Virus record (IMG/VR): IMGVR_UViG_3300009507_000179
Location: 1 to 20,018 of that record
DNA from: a virus
Strand: one strand, 5' to 3'
Length of the DNA stretch: 20,018 nucleotides
Shown: positions 1 through 8,051 of the stretch, one piece after another
Numbering within the stretch: the stretch's first letter is position 1
Layout of the letters: each line of letters begins with the position of its first letter
Notes under the pieces: generated by a model
What the model was told of the DNA's origin: nothing
What the model saw: only the letters and a program-made list of their open reading frames with translations
Database searches by the model: none
Made by a program: the position numbers and the translations under genes

Positions 1-44
1 GTGACCACAATGGTATGATGGACATGAAAGGCGAAATGGAATGA
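1..44 (+). CDS. 3' end of an upstream gene (partial)
   Basis: The frame starting at base 3 is open from the left edge and stops at TGA 42-44, reading DHNGMMDMKGEME. Its stop overlaps the ATG of the next gene (41-43) in an ATGA arrangement, the same coupling seen across this genome, so it is probably the C-terminus of a real gene that begins outside the window. The tail is rich in Met, Gly and acidic residues. Only 13 codons are visible, so no function can be given. Being next to an endolysin, it could belong to lysis or virion structure; that is inference only. Confidence 0.5.
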   Translation, partial: DHNGMMDMKGEME

Positions 45-496
45 CTTTTAAATTATCACAGCGCAGTCTTGACCGAATGGAAGGCGTAGACGAGCGGTTA
101 GTAGCCGTTGCAAAAGCAGCTATCGGGCACACAAAAACCGACTTTGGTGTAATCTGTGGACTAAGAACCATCGGAGAACAACGTGAGCTTGTCAAAAAGG
201 GCGCATCGAAAACGATGAAGTCCAAACACATTGAGGGCCGCGCTCTTGACCTCATGGCCTATATTGGCTCGCGTGGATCGTGGGAATTGAATTTGTACGA
301 TGACCTTGCGGATGCTGTGAAGCAGGGAGCTATCGACGTAGGGGTTGCTGTGCGATGGGGTGCAGCTTGGCATATCAACGACATTCGAGAGTGGGATGGA
401 ACAATGGAAGAGGCTATGAACGCCTATGTTGACTTGCGCCGTAGCCAAGGAAAACGTCCGTTTATCGACGGCCCACACTTTGAGCTTATAGATTAA
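41..496 (+). CDS. M15-family peptidase endolysin (L-Ala-D-Glu or D-Ala-D-Ala type)
   Basis: This 151-aa protein has the zinc-site signature of M15 peptidases. SKHIEGRALDL at residues 61-71 gives the SxHxxGxAxD motif (H63, D70), and PHFEL near the C-terminus supplies the third ligand (H146). The N-terminal CGLRT at 39-43 is also typical of the family. Enzymes of this type cut the peptide part of peptidoglycan and serve phages as lysins. There is no signal peptide or membrane segment, so export would need a holin or other route; no holin is visible here. The length matches single-domain M15C lysins with no separate cell-wall-binding domain. The start overlaps the preceding stop (ATGA). A virion-associated role is possible, but a lysis role is more likely. 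Confidence 0.85.
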   Translation: MTFKLSQRSLDRMEGVDERLVAVAKAAIGHTKTDFGVICGLRTIGEQRELVKKGASKTMKSKHIEGRALDLMAYIGSRGSWELNLYDDLADAVKQGAIDVGVAVRWGAAWHINDIREWDGTMEEAMNAYVDLRRSQGKRPFIDGPHFELID

Positions 497-538
497 ATTG
501 TTCGGTTTATTTTTAAAAAAAGAATAACTCGAACAATT
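496..538. other. Long A/T-rich hairpin after the lysin stop codon
   Basis: Arms 496-504 (AATTGTTCG) and 530-538 (CGAACAATT) are perfectly complementary. Pairing continues inward through 505-514 with 520-529, interrupted by one mismatch (506/528) and two G-U pairs, leaving an A5 loop at 515-519. In total 18 of 19 positions pair. There is no U-tract on either side, so it is not a textbook intrinsic terminator. It could be an RNA-processing site, a 3' end stabiliser for the lysin mRNA, or a DNA cruciform. Its right arm is shared with the palindrome at 531-542. Confidence 0.6.
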
Positions 539-571
539 GTTCAAGATGTGTATAATCGCCTTAACAGGAGG
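531..571 (+). promoter_or_regulatory. Promoter/operator and ribosome binding site before the virion gene run
   Basis: TATAAT at 551-556 is a perfect sigma70-type -10 box. A 12-bp perfect palindrome GAACAATTGTTC (531-542) covers the expected -35/spacer region, and no good -35 hexamer is visible 16-18 bp upstream. A strong Shine-Dalgarno AGGAGG (566-571) lies 6 nt before ATG 578. A weak -35 overlapped by a palindrome suggests a promoter that is repressed or needs an activator. GAAC-N4-GTTC also fits the Gram-positive LexA box pattern, but the likely host group uses a different SOS box, so the regulator is unknown. Confidence 0.6.
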
Positions 572-577
572 TTGCTG

Positions 578-2707
578 ATGCCGTTGACCAAACTTCAATT
601 TCGACCCGGTATTAACCGTGAAACTACGTCATACAGCAACGAAGGTGGCTGGTTTGACATGGATAAAGTGCGGTTTCGCTTTGGTTATCCTGAAAAAATT
701 GGCGGTTGGACAAAGTTATCCACCGCTAACTTTTTAGGAACTTGCCGAGCATTACACCCATGGGTCGCGCTAGATCGTTCTCAATTTACAGGGGTAGGCA
801 CACACTTAAAATACTATGTCTCTGAGGGTGGCGCTTTTAATGATATTACACCTTTGCGCAGCACCACGTCTGCGGGGGATGTTACGTTTTCAGCAAACGC
901 AAACACGCTCAATGCTGACATTACAGCAGTAGATACCAGTATTACTCTGACATCAGCGACAGGCTTTCCGTCCACAGGACGCATTAAAATTAATGATGAA
1001 ATTATTACTTACAGCAGTCTAAACACAAACATCCTACAAGGGTGTATTCGTGGTGTGAACGATACAACAGCTGCAAGTCATACTTCCGGAGATGCGGTTG
1101 GTTGCACAACGATAGTTGTTTCCAATACTGCGCATGGTGCCGAAGTAAATGCGTTTGTTACTTTTTCAGGAGCGTCGGACCTTTACAGTTCTGGGGGCAA
1201 TATTTCTGCGGAAGTTTTGAATCAAGAGTATCAAATAGTTGGTATTGTTGATGATAATTCATATTTAATTGAAGCACGGGAAGAAAATAATTTACCTATA
1301 ATCACAACAACGTCAGGTTACACGCCCACTCTTGTATTTTCTAACGCGAATGATACTGGAAATGGTGGTAGTTCTGGTGTTGGCGCGTATCAAATTAACA
1401 CGGGTTTAGACAACGCTTTTTTTGGCAATGGCTGGGGCGTGTCTTTCTGGGGCCGAGGAACATGGGGTTCTGGAAGTAGCGTCGGCGGTGTTGAGGAAAA
1501 CTTACGCCTGTGGACCCATGATAACTTTGGGGAAGACTTAATTATAAATGTAAGAGACAGCTCAATTTATTACTGGGATAGGAGTGCAAGTTCTAGCAGT
1601 TTTGAAAGAGCCGTTAATATTACAGATTTCATTGGGTCAAACAAAGCTCCAACTGTTGCAAAGAAAGTTTTGGTTTCAGACGTAGATCGTCACGTTATTG
1701 CATTTGGCTGTGATTCCGAGGATGATCCCGGTGTGCAAGACCCTTTGCTTATTAGATTTTCTGATCAGGAAAACATTTTAGAATGGCAGTCTTTAATAAC
1801 AAACACTGCGGGTGATTTGAGAATTGGCTCTGGCTCTGAAATTGTAACGGCTGTTGAAACAAGACAGCAAATTCTTGTTTTTACAGATGTTTCTCTACAT
1901 GCAATGCAATATTTGGGACCACCGTATACCTTCGGCATAAACGCTATTTCAGAAAACATCACTATTTCTGGTGCTCTCGCAGTGACCGCTGTTGAGGATA
2001 GCATTTATTGGATGGGTTCAAATGAGTTCTATGTGTACGCAGGTGCTGTGCAGCGTATTCCATGTTCTGTTCGTGATTATGTTTTCTCTGACTTTAATGA
2101 GCAGCAAAGATCAAAAGTTTTTGCTTCTACAAATACATCTTTTTCTGAGGTTACATGGTTCTATCCATCGGCTAATAGCGATGAGAACAATAAATATGTA
2201 ACATACAACTACGATCAAAAGATTTGGTATTACGGCACACTGTCCCGAACTGCGTGGTTAGATCGTGGGGTTTTATCAGACCCTATGGCGGCTTCCCCTG
2301 ATCACTACATGTATGTGCATGAGGTTGGTGCAGATGACGGTAGTACAACTCCTGTTAGTGCTATTACGTCTTACATTGAAAGCAGTCAGATGGACTTGGG
2401 TGAAGGTGATAACTTTGCATTTTTGCAAAGAATGATTCCAGACATTACGTTTAGAACGTCTACGGGAGACACTCCATCCGTAACAATGACACTGCAAGCA
2501 CGAAACTTTCCGGGAGCAAATTACAGTAGTTCCAATAACAGCACTGTTTCCAAAACTGCTTCAGTGCCAATCGAACAATTTACAGATCAAGTATATGTTA
2601 GACTAAGGGGGCGTTCGTTTTCTTTCAAAATTGAAAGCGATGAGGTCGGAGTAAAGTGGCGGCTTGGCTCTCCTCGCGTTGATGTAAGGCCAGACGGGAG
2701 AAGGTAA
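578..2707 (+). CDS. Large beta-rich phage structural protein (tail/head-completion type)
   Basis: This is a 709-aa protein. The start at 578 is chosen over the in-frame upstream ATG at 548 because AGGAGG sits at ideal spacing before 578, and the upstream ATG lies inside the promoter. The N-terminus (MPLTKLQFRPGINRETTSY) followed by a Trp/Gly/Arg-rich stretch matches a family I recall as common among marine tailed-phage virion proteins. Around residues 110-165 there is a small insertion module (SATGFPSTGRIKINDE ... GCIRGVNDTTAASH) that recurs in phage tail proteins. The rest has aromatic/Gly-rich strand repeats, suggesting a beta-propeller or beta-sandwich architecture like the P22 gp10 packaged-DNA stabilisation protein. 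That comparison is inference from pattern, not alignment. The stop overlaps the next ATG by one base. Confidence 0.7.
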   Translation: MPLTKLQFRPGINRETTSYSNEGGWFDMDKVRFRFGYPEKIGGWTKLSTANFLGTCRALHPWVALDRSQFTGVGTHLKYYVSEGGAFNDITPLRSTTSAGDVTFSANANTLNADITAVDTSITLTSATGFPSTGRIKINDEIITYSSLNTNILQGCIRGVNDTTAASHTSGDAVGCTTIVVSNTAHGAEVNAFVTFSGASDLYSSGGNISAEVLNQEYQIVGIVDDNSYLIEAREENNLPIITTTSGYTPTLVFSNANDTGNGGSSGVGAYQINTGLDNAFFGNGWGVSFWGRGTWGSGSSVGGVEENLRLWTHDNFGEDLIINVRDSSIYYWDRSASSSSFERAVNITDFIGSNKAPTVAKKVLVSDVDRHVIAFGCDSEDDPGVQDPLLIRFSDQENILEWQSLITNTAGDLRIGSGSEIVTAVETRQQILVFTDVSLHAMQYLGPPYTFGINAISENITISGALAVTAVEDSIYWMGSNEFYVYAGAVQRIPCSVRDYVFSDFNEQQRSKVFASTNTSFSEVTWFYPSANSDENNKYVTYNYDQKIWYYGTLSRTAWLDRGVLSDPMAASPDHYMYVHEVGADDGSTTPVSAITSYIESSQMDLGEGDNFAFLQRMIPDITFRTSTGDTPSVTMTLQARNFPGANYSSSNNSTVSKTASVPIEQFTDQVYVRLRGRSFSFKIESDEVGVKWRLGSPRVDVRPDGRR

Positions 2708-3003
2708 TGTCTAGAAATCTAAATCTTCCTTTCTTTCCGATTCCTCCTAGCGCATATGATCAAGCATACTTTGCTGAAGTCATACGCGCCTATTCTATTT
2801 ACATGCGAAACATGCAAAATGCTGGTGAGGGCCGTAACACATTTACGGTCTTTACTGACTTGCAAACAGATGACAGCGGACTTGAAGTAGGCGCAGTCTT
2901 CAATCATAGCGGCTATCTAAAAGTCTCTGAACAAAACACCCCTCACGTTCGTGGCTCTACTGGTGCGAGCGCAGTGGGATCAGTAACAGTGAGTACAACA
3001 TGA
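2707..3003 (+). CDS. Small conserved phage protein, probably virion-associated
   Basis: This 98-aa protein begins MSRNLNLPFFPIPPSAYD and has a helical middle (YFAEVIRAYSIYMRNMQNAGEGRN) followed by a beta-like C-terminal half with Ser/Thr/Val-rich residues. The type is familiar from uncultured marine phage genomes directly after the large structural gene, but its role is not established. The ATG overlaps the last base of the previous stop (TAATG), and GGGAGAAGG just upstream is a strong ribosome binding site. Its 3' end overlaps the next gene by four bases, so it is translationally coupled at both ends. The C-terminal tail is low-complexity and may be exposed. Confidence 0.7.
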   Translation: MSRNLNLPFFPIPPSAYDQAYFAEVIRAYSIYMRNMQNAGEGRNTFTVFTDLQTDDSGLEVGAVFNHSGYLKVSEQNTPHVRGSTGASAVGSVTVSTT

Positions 3004-3230
3004 CAAATACAGTTCTTACAATGCCTAATGGCTCAACATGGAAGCCTGCGAGCAGCACAGACACAGTTCATTGCGTTAATTGTGAAAATGCCGTTGACAC
3101 ACCAGAAGAGATCGCGAGCTACCCTAGCGGTAACTGTCCTGACTGCGGTCAAAGTTGGACAGGTGGCGAAAAACGCAGTACAAGTATTCAGGTAACTGTA
3201 CCAGAGTCTCTTTCTGGCAGTACACTCTAG
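3000..3230 (+). CDS. Small zinc-ribbon protein
   Basis: The 76-aa product has two CxxC pairs, C25/C28 (HCVNCEN) and C46/C49 (NCPDCG), spaced as in a four-cysteine zinc ribbon. The flanks are Ser/Thr-rich with no membrane segment. It overlaps the preceding gene by ATGA and has no clear Shine-Dalgarno of its own, so translation probably depends on coupling. Its place within virion genes suggests a small structural or assembly role. Zinc ribbons also occur in nucleic-acid-binding proteins, so the function is open. Confidence 0.7.
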   Translation: MTNTVLTMPNGSTWKPASSTDTVHCVNCENAVDTPEEIASYPSGNCPDCGQSWTGGEKRSTSIQVTVPESLSGSTL

Positions 3231-3235
3231 TAATC

Positions 3236-3265
3236 TTGAGTGATATTTGGTAACTTATTGACAAT
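3236..3265 (+). promoter_or_regulatory. Possible weak promoter in the 52-bp gap before the 332-aa gene
   Basis: TTGAGT (3236-3241) and GACAAT (3260-3265) are separated by 18 bp and each matches 4 of 6 consensus bases. A consensus -35 TTGACA also occurs at 3258-3263, but no -10 lies 16-18 bp beyond it. The gap is the only one of this size inside the virion gene run, which makes an internal promoter or processing site reasonable. Ribosome binding for the next gene is GAGG at 3272-3275. Confidence 0.25.
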
Positions 3266-3282
3266 AGTCACGAGGTTTTACG

Positions 3283-4281
3283 ATGGAGAACATGGCAAGA
3301 TACGGCAGAAACGGCGACACGGCTATGGCGCACCTCACCCCCGGTGAGACAGTTGTTCCTCGCGAAGTATTGCAGAGAAACCCTCAAGTGGCTCGCGGCC
3401 TTGGTCGTGCGTTTCAAGATGTAGGCGCTGACCCTCGGCGTTATGTCGTTGGGTCAGGTCAAAACAGCATAAATCCTATGACTGGAAAGCCTGAGTTTTT
3501 TCTTGATAAAATCATTCCATTCTTGAAAAAAGCCGCTTCTAACCCTGCGGTTCAAGGGGCCATTGGTAATGCCGCTCTGCGTAAGTTGCAGGGCAAAGAC
3601 GTGTCACTGCGTGATGCGCTTCTTGGTGCTGCTGTAGGTGGCGGACTTGGGGCTATGACAGGCCGTGGAACTGGCATTCCATTTTTTGATGCTGACCCCG
3701 GAGTTGTGAACCAGTTAACAGGTGGTTCTAATCCCTTAACCGCTTTTGGCGGTAAAGAAGGAAGCAAAGCGGCAGAACAAATAATCGCCAATAATCTAAA
3801 AGATGCAGCAGGTCCTAAGCGCGCTGAAGGTCTTATGGGCATTGGTGAGTTTTTTGGGACTAACCCCGATAGCGTTATAGGTAAAATGCTCAACTCAAAG
3901 TTTGGTGAATCTATAGCAATGGGCCTTGGCTCTCAGCTATTAGACAGTCTGTTCAGCGAAGATGTGGACCCTGATCCGTATGGCAACAGAGCGCGTTTCG
4001 AGCGTGGCGCTGGAGAAGGGCCAATTAGCTTAAAGCCACGTCCACTTCCTGATCGTCGTGTTCCACAATACGCTGACGGTGGAGTAGCATATTTCCCTCG
4101 CAGAAACGGCGGTATTATGCCAAGTGAGGGTTCTGGCACCAAAGATGATGTCCCAGCGATGCTAACCGCTGGAGAGTTTGTAATGACCCGCGATGCGGTA
4201 AAAGGCGCTGGAAACGGCAACTTAAATAGCGGTATTAACAAAATGTACGGCATGATGGACCGACTAGAGAGGAAAGCGTAA
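3283..4281 (+). CDS. Putative virion protein with tape-measure-like terminal motifs
   Basis: This 332-aa protein starts at ATG 3283, preceded by GAGG at 7-nt spacing; a second ATG at 3292 is possible. Near the N-terminus is LTPGETVVPREVL (residues 18-30) and near the C-terminus LTAGEFVMTRDAV (294-306). Both resemble the LTPGEFVVPR-type motif seen at the ends of many phage tail tape-measure-like proteins. Between them is a Gly/Ala-rich hydrophobic stretch (LLGAAVGGGLGAMTG) that could touch membrane or form a helix hairpin. The length is far below a real tape measure, and neighbours suggest a short-tailed phage, so an internal or tail-associated protein is more plausible. The stop overlaps the next start (TAATG). 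Confidence 0.65.
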   Translation: MENMARYGRNGDTAMAHLTPGETVVPREVLQRNPQVARGLGRAFQDVGADPRRYVVGSGQNSINPMTGKPEFFLDKIIPFLKKAASNPAVQGAIGNAALRKLQGKDVSLRDALLGAAVGGGLGAMTGRGTGIPFFDADPGVVNQLTGGSNPLTAFGGKEGSKAAEQIIANNLKDAAGPKRAEGLMGIGEFFGTNPDSVIGKMLNSKFGESIAMGLGSQLLDSLFSEDVDPDPYGNRARFERGAGEGPISLKPRPLPDRRVPQYADGGVAYFPRRNGGIMPSEGSGTKDDVPAMLTAGEFVMTRDAVKGAGNGNLNSGINKMYGMMDRLERKA

Positions 4282-6146
4282 TGAGCGACACAAACACAAG
4301 TATAGCCATACGCCAACTACCTGCGTACATGCAAGAATACGATGAGGCGTTGCTGTCTCAGATATTTGGTGTACCAGACGAGGACGGCGTTCTTCAGGGC
4401 GGTATTATGGATGCGGAAGCGTATCCAGACTTATTTAAAGTTCCTGATTACGTTCAAGCTAGTGAAGACCCGCTTCAAAGTGCGGTTTATCAAACTTTTG
4501 ATACTCCCGAAGAGCGTCAAGCGTTTATGGATCGCGCCAACACATATTTTATGGATGCAGAGGGTGAAGCTCGCTACCTTCCAGATGCCGCTGATCAGTT
4601 CGAAACTGGCGCAGATACTATTTCAGATGCTCTTACTGATTATTTTCCAGATGCTCAGGATTACATTGATGATGGTACAGGTAGCGTAGACGCAAAAAGC
4701 ATATACGACACTGAGCTTACGAGCGCAAAAACTAAAGCGGATGCTGGAACTCAAGCATTCGACGCCAAAACAAGAGCCGATGCCTTATACGGCAATGCTC
4801 GTTCATCTATCGAAGGCGGACGTGATGTCTTCGGCGTAGATAAAACTGCTTATGACAACGCACGTTCAGGAATAGCCAGTGGACAAGGTGAATATGAACT
4901 TAGCGGTGGTTTAGGCGAAGCTCGTGATGCTTTGAAAAAAGCTGGCGAAGGTAAGTTCGGAGCGCGTGAAGCGTTTGAGCGTGGCACAGGTCGCGCATTT
5001 GAACTCGCAGAGCAAGGTCTTGGATCGTTTGACCCATCATCGGCAACGTCAGCATTCATGGACCCATATAAAGCTCAAGTTGTTGACGCGGCAATGGAGC
5101 GCATTGATCGTGAGGGCGCAAAGCGTCGTCAAGGTGACGCAGCAAAAGCAATAAGCGCAGGCGCATTTGGTGGCTCTCGTGCAGGCGTGCAAGCTGCTGA
5201 AACAGAACGCGCTATCGAAGAAACAAAGCAAAGCACAATAGCTGACTTGATGTCGCAAGGATATGACAAAGCGTTGGCAAGTGCGATGACAACAGATGAA
5301 GCCGCTCGCAAACGTGCGTTGGAAGCCTCTGGCCTCACAGGAGAGCTAGGCTCTCGCGGCACAACTATTGAGCAAAAGGCGTATGAAGATGCCGCACAGC
5401 GTGGATTAGCTGCGGCTGGCATGTCTGCTGATCTATCACAGACAGAAGAGCAGCTTCGTCAAAAAGCCTTTCAAGATGGCAAAGCTCGTGGCCTTACAGG
5501 TGCGCAGCTTGAAAGCTCAATTGCTCAGGCAGTTGAGGACGCCCGTCAAAGCGCATTTGAGTCTGGCGAAAAACGGGAACAAACCGCTGGTACAGCACTT
5601 GGCGATTTGGCTGAATCACAGCTTTCCGCTGAGTCGGGTGCGTTCCAAGACGCTGAAAACCGTATGCTGAAAGCGGCTGACATGTATCGCAGTATGGGCC
5701 TATCTAGCGCAGAAGCGCAGGCTCGCGCAAAAGAAGACGAAAACAAACGCAGCCTTGAAGCAGGTCGCTTAACTGGTGGCTTAGGATCAGCAGTTGGCAA
5801 TCTCGGTACGGCAGAGGCCAATATCGGCAAAGGCTACGGTGCGTTGGCTGGTACGTCCGCTGACATTGGGACTGCCTACGCTGGCATGGCCCCCGCTGAT
5901 CTTAGCTACATGTACGGCATTGGTGGCAAGCAGCGTGAGTACGATCAGCAGGCTAAAGAGTTTGAGCGTCAGAACACACTTGGATACACTCAAGAGGTTC
6001 TTGCGCCTTATAGCTACGCTCAGAACTTCCTGACTGGCGCTCCATCTGCCTCAATGTACGGAGCTTATACGCATCAACCGTCACAGTCTCCTAACCCATT
6101 CCTTCAAGGTGTAGGCATGTATGCTACCTACCAAGGCGCACAATAA
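4281..6146 (+). CDS. Large Ala-rich helical virion protein (candidate internal/ejection protein)
   Basis: This 621-aa protein is preceded by GAGAGGAAA and overlaps the previous stop by one base. The first ~110 residues are acidic and Tyr/Phe/Asp-rich. The middle is long, Ala/Glu/Lys/Arg-rich and strongly helical, with degenerate repeats. It contains a FMDPYKAQVVDAAMERIDRE-like segment followed by AISAGAFGGSRAG, a signature I associate with structural proteins of marine podovirus-like phages. The C-terminal part ends with EVLAPYSYAQNFLTGAPSAS and a Gln/Pro/Tyr-rich tail, also typical of that group. There is no enzymatic motif. Together with the next two genes it probably forms an internal-core or ejection set, by analogy with T7-like gp14-gp16; this is inference from order and composition. 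Confidence 0.65.
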   Translation: MSDTNTSIAIRQLPAYMQEYDEALLSQIFGVPDEDGVLQGGIMDAEAYPDLFKVPDYVQASEDPLQSAVYQTFDTPEERQAFMDRANTYFMDAEGEARYLPDAADQFETGADTISDALTDYFPDAQDYIDDGTGSVDAKSIYDTELTSAKTKADAGTQAFDAKTRADALYGNARSSIEGGRDVFGVDKTAYDNARSGIASGQGEYELSGGLGEARDALKKAGEGKFGAREAFERGTGRAFELAEQGLGSFDPSSATSAFMDPYKAQVVDAAMERIDREGAKRRQGDAAKAISAGAFGGSRAGVQAAETERAIEETKQSTIADLMSQGYDKALASAMTTDEAARKRALEASGLTGELGSRGTTIEQKAYEDAAQRGLAAAGMSADLSQTEEQLRQKAFQDGKARGLTGAQLESSIAQAVEDARQSAFESGEKREQTAGTALGDLAESQLSAESGAFQDAENRMLKAADMYRSMGLSSAEAQARAKEDENKRSLEAGRLTGGLGSAVGNLGTAEANIGKGYGALAGTSADIGTAYAGMAPADLSYMYGIGGKQREYDQQAKEFERQNTLGYTQEVLAPYSYAQNFLTGAPSASMYGAYTHQPSQSPNPFLQGVGMYATYQGAQ

Positions 6147-6158
6147 AAGAGGTCCATT

Positions 6159-8051
6159 ATGGCTGATCCGTATGAAGAATATGTCAAAGCGAACCTTATG
6201 CCAGATCGTCGTCTTCCGACTGGAAGATCAAGGCTGGGCGGTTTGTTTGGCCTAGAAGGCCCTGAGTCTGGTGGACAGTTTGTCAATATACCCGGCGCAG
6301 ATTTTAGCCCCGGTGGTCGTATGAGCGCAATAACGAGTCTAGCAGACAATCTTGACTTTAAAGATCAAGACGCGCTGGAAGATTATTTGCAGAATATCTC
6401 TGAGAGAACTATAGGCCGCGATGGCATTTCTATTCCAGTTGAAGGTCTAGTTCCAGACGAGGGTGGCCTCTTCGGAGGAGGAGGGCCTTTCATGTCTGAA
6501 GGCGGTCAACAGTTTGGTTTTGGCGATGGAGACCTCGCGGGAATGGCGAAAGCGTATGTTGATATTAAGGATAATGCTTTTAAAACAGACCCAATTGGAA
6601 ACTTGACCAAAAAAGCCTTGCTCGAAAAACAAGCTGCTGAAAGCGGATTAGCCGCACGAGAAATGCTTGGAGAAGAAGCTGCGTTTGAAAGCTCAGGTCA
6701 TGATGACATTGGCGCTATACTAGCATCTCTTGATAACACAGAAAATGTTCAAAATGTGACTGAAGGAGAAGTAGATTCCATTGATAACCTGATAGCTCAA
6801 TCCGCGACTTCGGCGGCAGATAAAGATCGTATTGCTACGAACGCTGCTGACGAAGACACGGTTATGGATCAGTCTCTCACACCAGCAGCCATTGAAGGTG
6901 GATTCCAGGCTGGAATGAAGGACTACATGGAAGCTGCTGGAATTGACGACACTCCCAAAAAAGGCGAGACAAAAGAAGAGGCCCTTGAGCGTTACAAGAA
7001 AGAATTTGAAGAGGCTACCGGAATAGACGCAAGTGGCAAAGTCGATAAAAGCCGTGCGCTTATGGCCTTCGGACTTGCGTTGATGCAAAATAAAGCTGGC
7101 AAAAAATTTAATGTCGGGAAAATGCTACAATCTGTAGCCTCTGCTGGGGAATCAGCATTACCTGCCTTGGATAAGGCGACAGCAGACGCTAAAGCTGCGC
7201 AACTGGCGGCAGGTAAATATGCCCTAAATCAAAGACAGTCTGATGTAGATGCCCAATTGGCTTCAGCCGCAGCCGCGAAAGACTTCAAGCAGAAGGTTTA
7301 TTTGAAGTGGTACGAATCGTCTTTGAAACGAGAAGAAGAAAACCTAAAATCTCAATCGGAATTGCTAAAGATTGCCGCAGAAAACGGTGGTTCTGACTAC
7401 GATAAGAAACACGAGTTTGAGTTTACTACAGGGCAAACTAGCTTCAAAATACCTGTTGTTTACGATAAGAACAGTCCATCTGCGGGTATTATATTAAAGC
7501 CGGACCCTTACGCCAGAAAGTACATTGACGGTCGTGCTGGGGTGGAGGACGCTCTAGATGTGATTTCAACAATGCGCAGTGCGTCTCAGGCAATAGCTGA
7601 TGGCGGCGGTACTACTAAGTTTGCATATGACCGAATGAATTCCATAGCGAAAGCACTGTTTCCAGATTTGAATACAGGAGAACCATCTTCTGAGCAAGAA
7701 TATGCTCAAGGTGTTAACCTAATTATGGGTAGGTTTAAAAGGTTTTTAACGCAAGAAACGGGCAACGGTATTTCCAACAGAGATGTGGAGATATGGGAAA
7801 ACGAAATTATGAAGAAGCCCGGTTGGTTCACGAACTTTGACGAAACTGCTTCGGCTTTAGACCAGTTGGAAGATATTTTCAGATCAAAGTTAGACGAATT
7901 TGACGCTGGAATTGACTTCATATACGATGAGGCTAACTTGCTTCCCGGTGATTATGAAAAACTTGTAGAAAAATACGGTGACGTATCGCAGATACAAGGT
8001 AACACTGGAAAGTTAGTCTTCAAAGATGGAAGAATAGTTAGGTCGCAATAA
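6159..8051 (+). CDS. Large putative virion protein, unknown
   Basis: This 630-aa protein has its ribosome binding site AGAGG at 6148-6152. The N-terminal third is Gly/Asp-rich and of low predicted order. A central segment (RALMAFGLALMQNKAGKKF, then an Ala-rich amphipathic region and KREEENLKSQSELLKIA) suggests a helical bundle or coiled coil. The C-terminal third is mixed alpha/beta and includes RFKRFLTQETGNGISNRDVE and a KLDEFDAGIDF helix. I recognise the pattern from phage proteins placed just before a large membrane-active internal protein, but know no biochemical function. The stop overlaps the next start by one base, so the two proteins are likely made in matched amounts. Confidence 0.6.
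   Translation: MADPYEEYVKANLMPDRRLPTGRSRLGGLFGLEGPESGGQFVNIPGADFSPGGRMSAITSLADNLDFKDQDALEDYLQNISERTIGRDGISIPVEGLVPDEGGLFGGGGPFMSEGGQQFGFGDGDLAGMAKAYVDIKDNAFKTDPIGNLTKKALLEKQAAESGLAAREMLGEEAAFESSGHDDIGAILASLDNTENVQNVTEGEVDSIDNLIAQSATSAADKDRIATNAADEDTVMDQSLTPAAIEGGFQAGMKDYMEAAGIDDTPKKGETKEEALERYKKEFEEATGIDASGKVDKSRALMAFGLALMQNKAGKKFNVGKMLQSVASAGESALPALDKATADAKAAQLAAGKYALNQRQSDVDAQLASAAAAKDFKQKVYLKWYESSLKREEENLKSQSELLKIAAENGGSDYDKKHEFEFTTGQTSFKIPVVYDKNSPSAGIILKPDPYARKYIDGRAGVEDALDVISTMRSASQAIADGGGTTKFAYDRMNSIAKALFPDLNTGEPSSEQEYAQGVNLIMGRFKRFLTQETGNGISNRDVEIWENEIMKKPGWFTNFDETASALDQLEDIFRSKLDEFDAGIDFIYDEANLLPGDYEKLVEKYGDVSQIQGNTGKLVFKDGRIVRSQ

Noticed and set aside
531-542. LexA/SOS box
   Set aside because: GAAC-N4-GTTC matches the Gram-positive pattern only; Alphaproteobacteria use GTTC-N7-GTTC, so SOS control is not claimed.
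548-577. Earlier ATG start for the 709-aa structural protein
   Set aside because: It lies over the TATAAT box, and the consensus AGGAGG is placed for the ATG at 578.
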